From Ypsolopha sequella (lineage: Eukaryota > Arthropoda > Insecta > Lepidoptera > Ypsolophidae): 64,000 nucleotides of DNA. This document shows, one piece after another, positions 63,930 through 64,000 of this stretch; the stretch's first letter is position 1, and every line of letters starts with the position of its first letter. The notes beneath the pieces were generated by a model. The model did no database searches and was not told where the DNA came from. It saw only the letters and a list, made by a program, of their open reading frames with translations. Both the position numbers and the translations under genes were made by a program. The stretch lies in assembly GCA_934047225.1 (NCBI GenBank), contig OW203989.1, positions 3,013,977 through 3,077,976 on the forward strand. Direction: 5' to 3'.

Positions 63930-64000
63930 ATGAGCGTTTTTCTCGTTGTTTTTTTTTCTAAGTTCTTAGCTTTCTTCCAGATGTTGCTGTCCATGTCACC
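63930..64000. mobile_element. MITE with AATGAGCGTTTTTCT end, copy 2 (cut by window edge)
   Basis: The 71 bp to the window end match 62362 onward with few differences (GCGTTTTTCTCGTTG, CTTAGCTTTCTTCCAGATG, CTGTCCATGTCACC). The other end is outside the window. Confidence 0.65.

Overview
This 64 kb window is AT-rich animal DNA, almost certainly from an insect and most likely a moth or butterfly. Its coding signal consists of short exons with GT-AG borders in very long introns. The rest is dense with transposon families typical of Lepidoptera: CR1/Zenon-type and RTE-type LINEs, BEL/Pao, mariner, hAT- and piggyBac-derived short elements, tRNA-derived SINEs and a repeat carrying a GGTTCCGTACC motif. 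No bacterial-style operon, rRNA gene or intact tRNA gene was seen.

Layout. Positions 1-29,400 look intergenic. They hold foldback elements, MITEs, LINE 3' fragments, a 14-copy 56-bp minisatellite (17504-18287), a hAT-type MITE with an 8-bp target duplication (21862-22249), a TTAA-flanked MITE (23800-24155) and an internally deleted mariner (25835-26263). From 29,422 to 56,446 the minus strand carries five exons of a beaten-path-like (beat family) immunoglobulin-superfamily gene. Splice phases agree across all five exons; the first exon(s), with the start codon and signal peptide, are not seen and probably lie beyond the right edge.

The beat introns are full of insertions. A young 5,345-bp BEL/Pao LTR element (31696-37040) has near-identical 681-bp LTRs, an intact gag and a largely deleted, decayed pol. 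A nearly intact CR1-clade LINE (about 42.82-47.13 kb) has one apparent frameshift in an A run. In the largest intron lies a small three-exon THAP-domain gene (52683-54108, minus strand) whose splice sites are all intact but which has an in-frame TGA at codon 43. A second broken THAP domain lies on the opposite strand inside its first intron.

From 56.5 kb to the right edge the sequence is again repeats: LINE 3' tails, MITEs and a 968-bp piggyBac derivative (62663-63630) that keeps traces of both transposase ends.

The beat-like protein would be a secreted or membrane-anchored neuronal recognition molecule, and the THAP protein a small zinc-dependent DNA-binding protein. The most noteworthy items are the THAP pair with matching TGA stops, the gag-only BEL element (resembling plant TR-GAG elements) and the repeats lying just upstream of all four beat acceptors examined.
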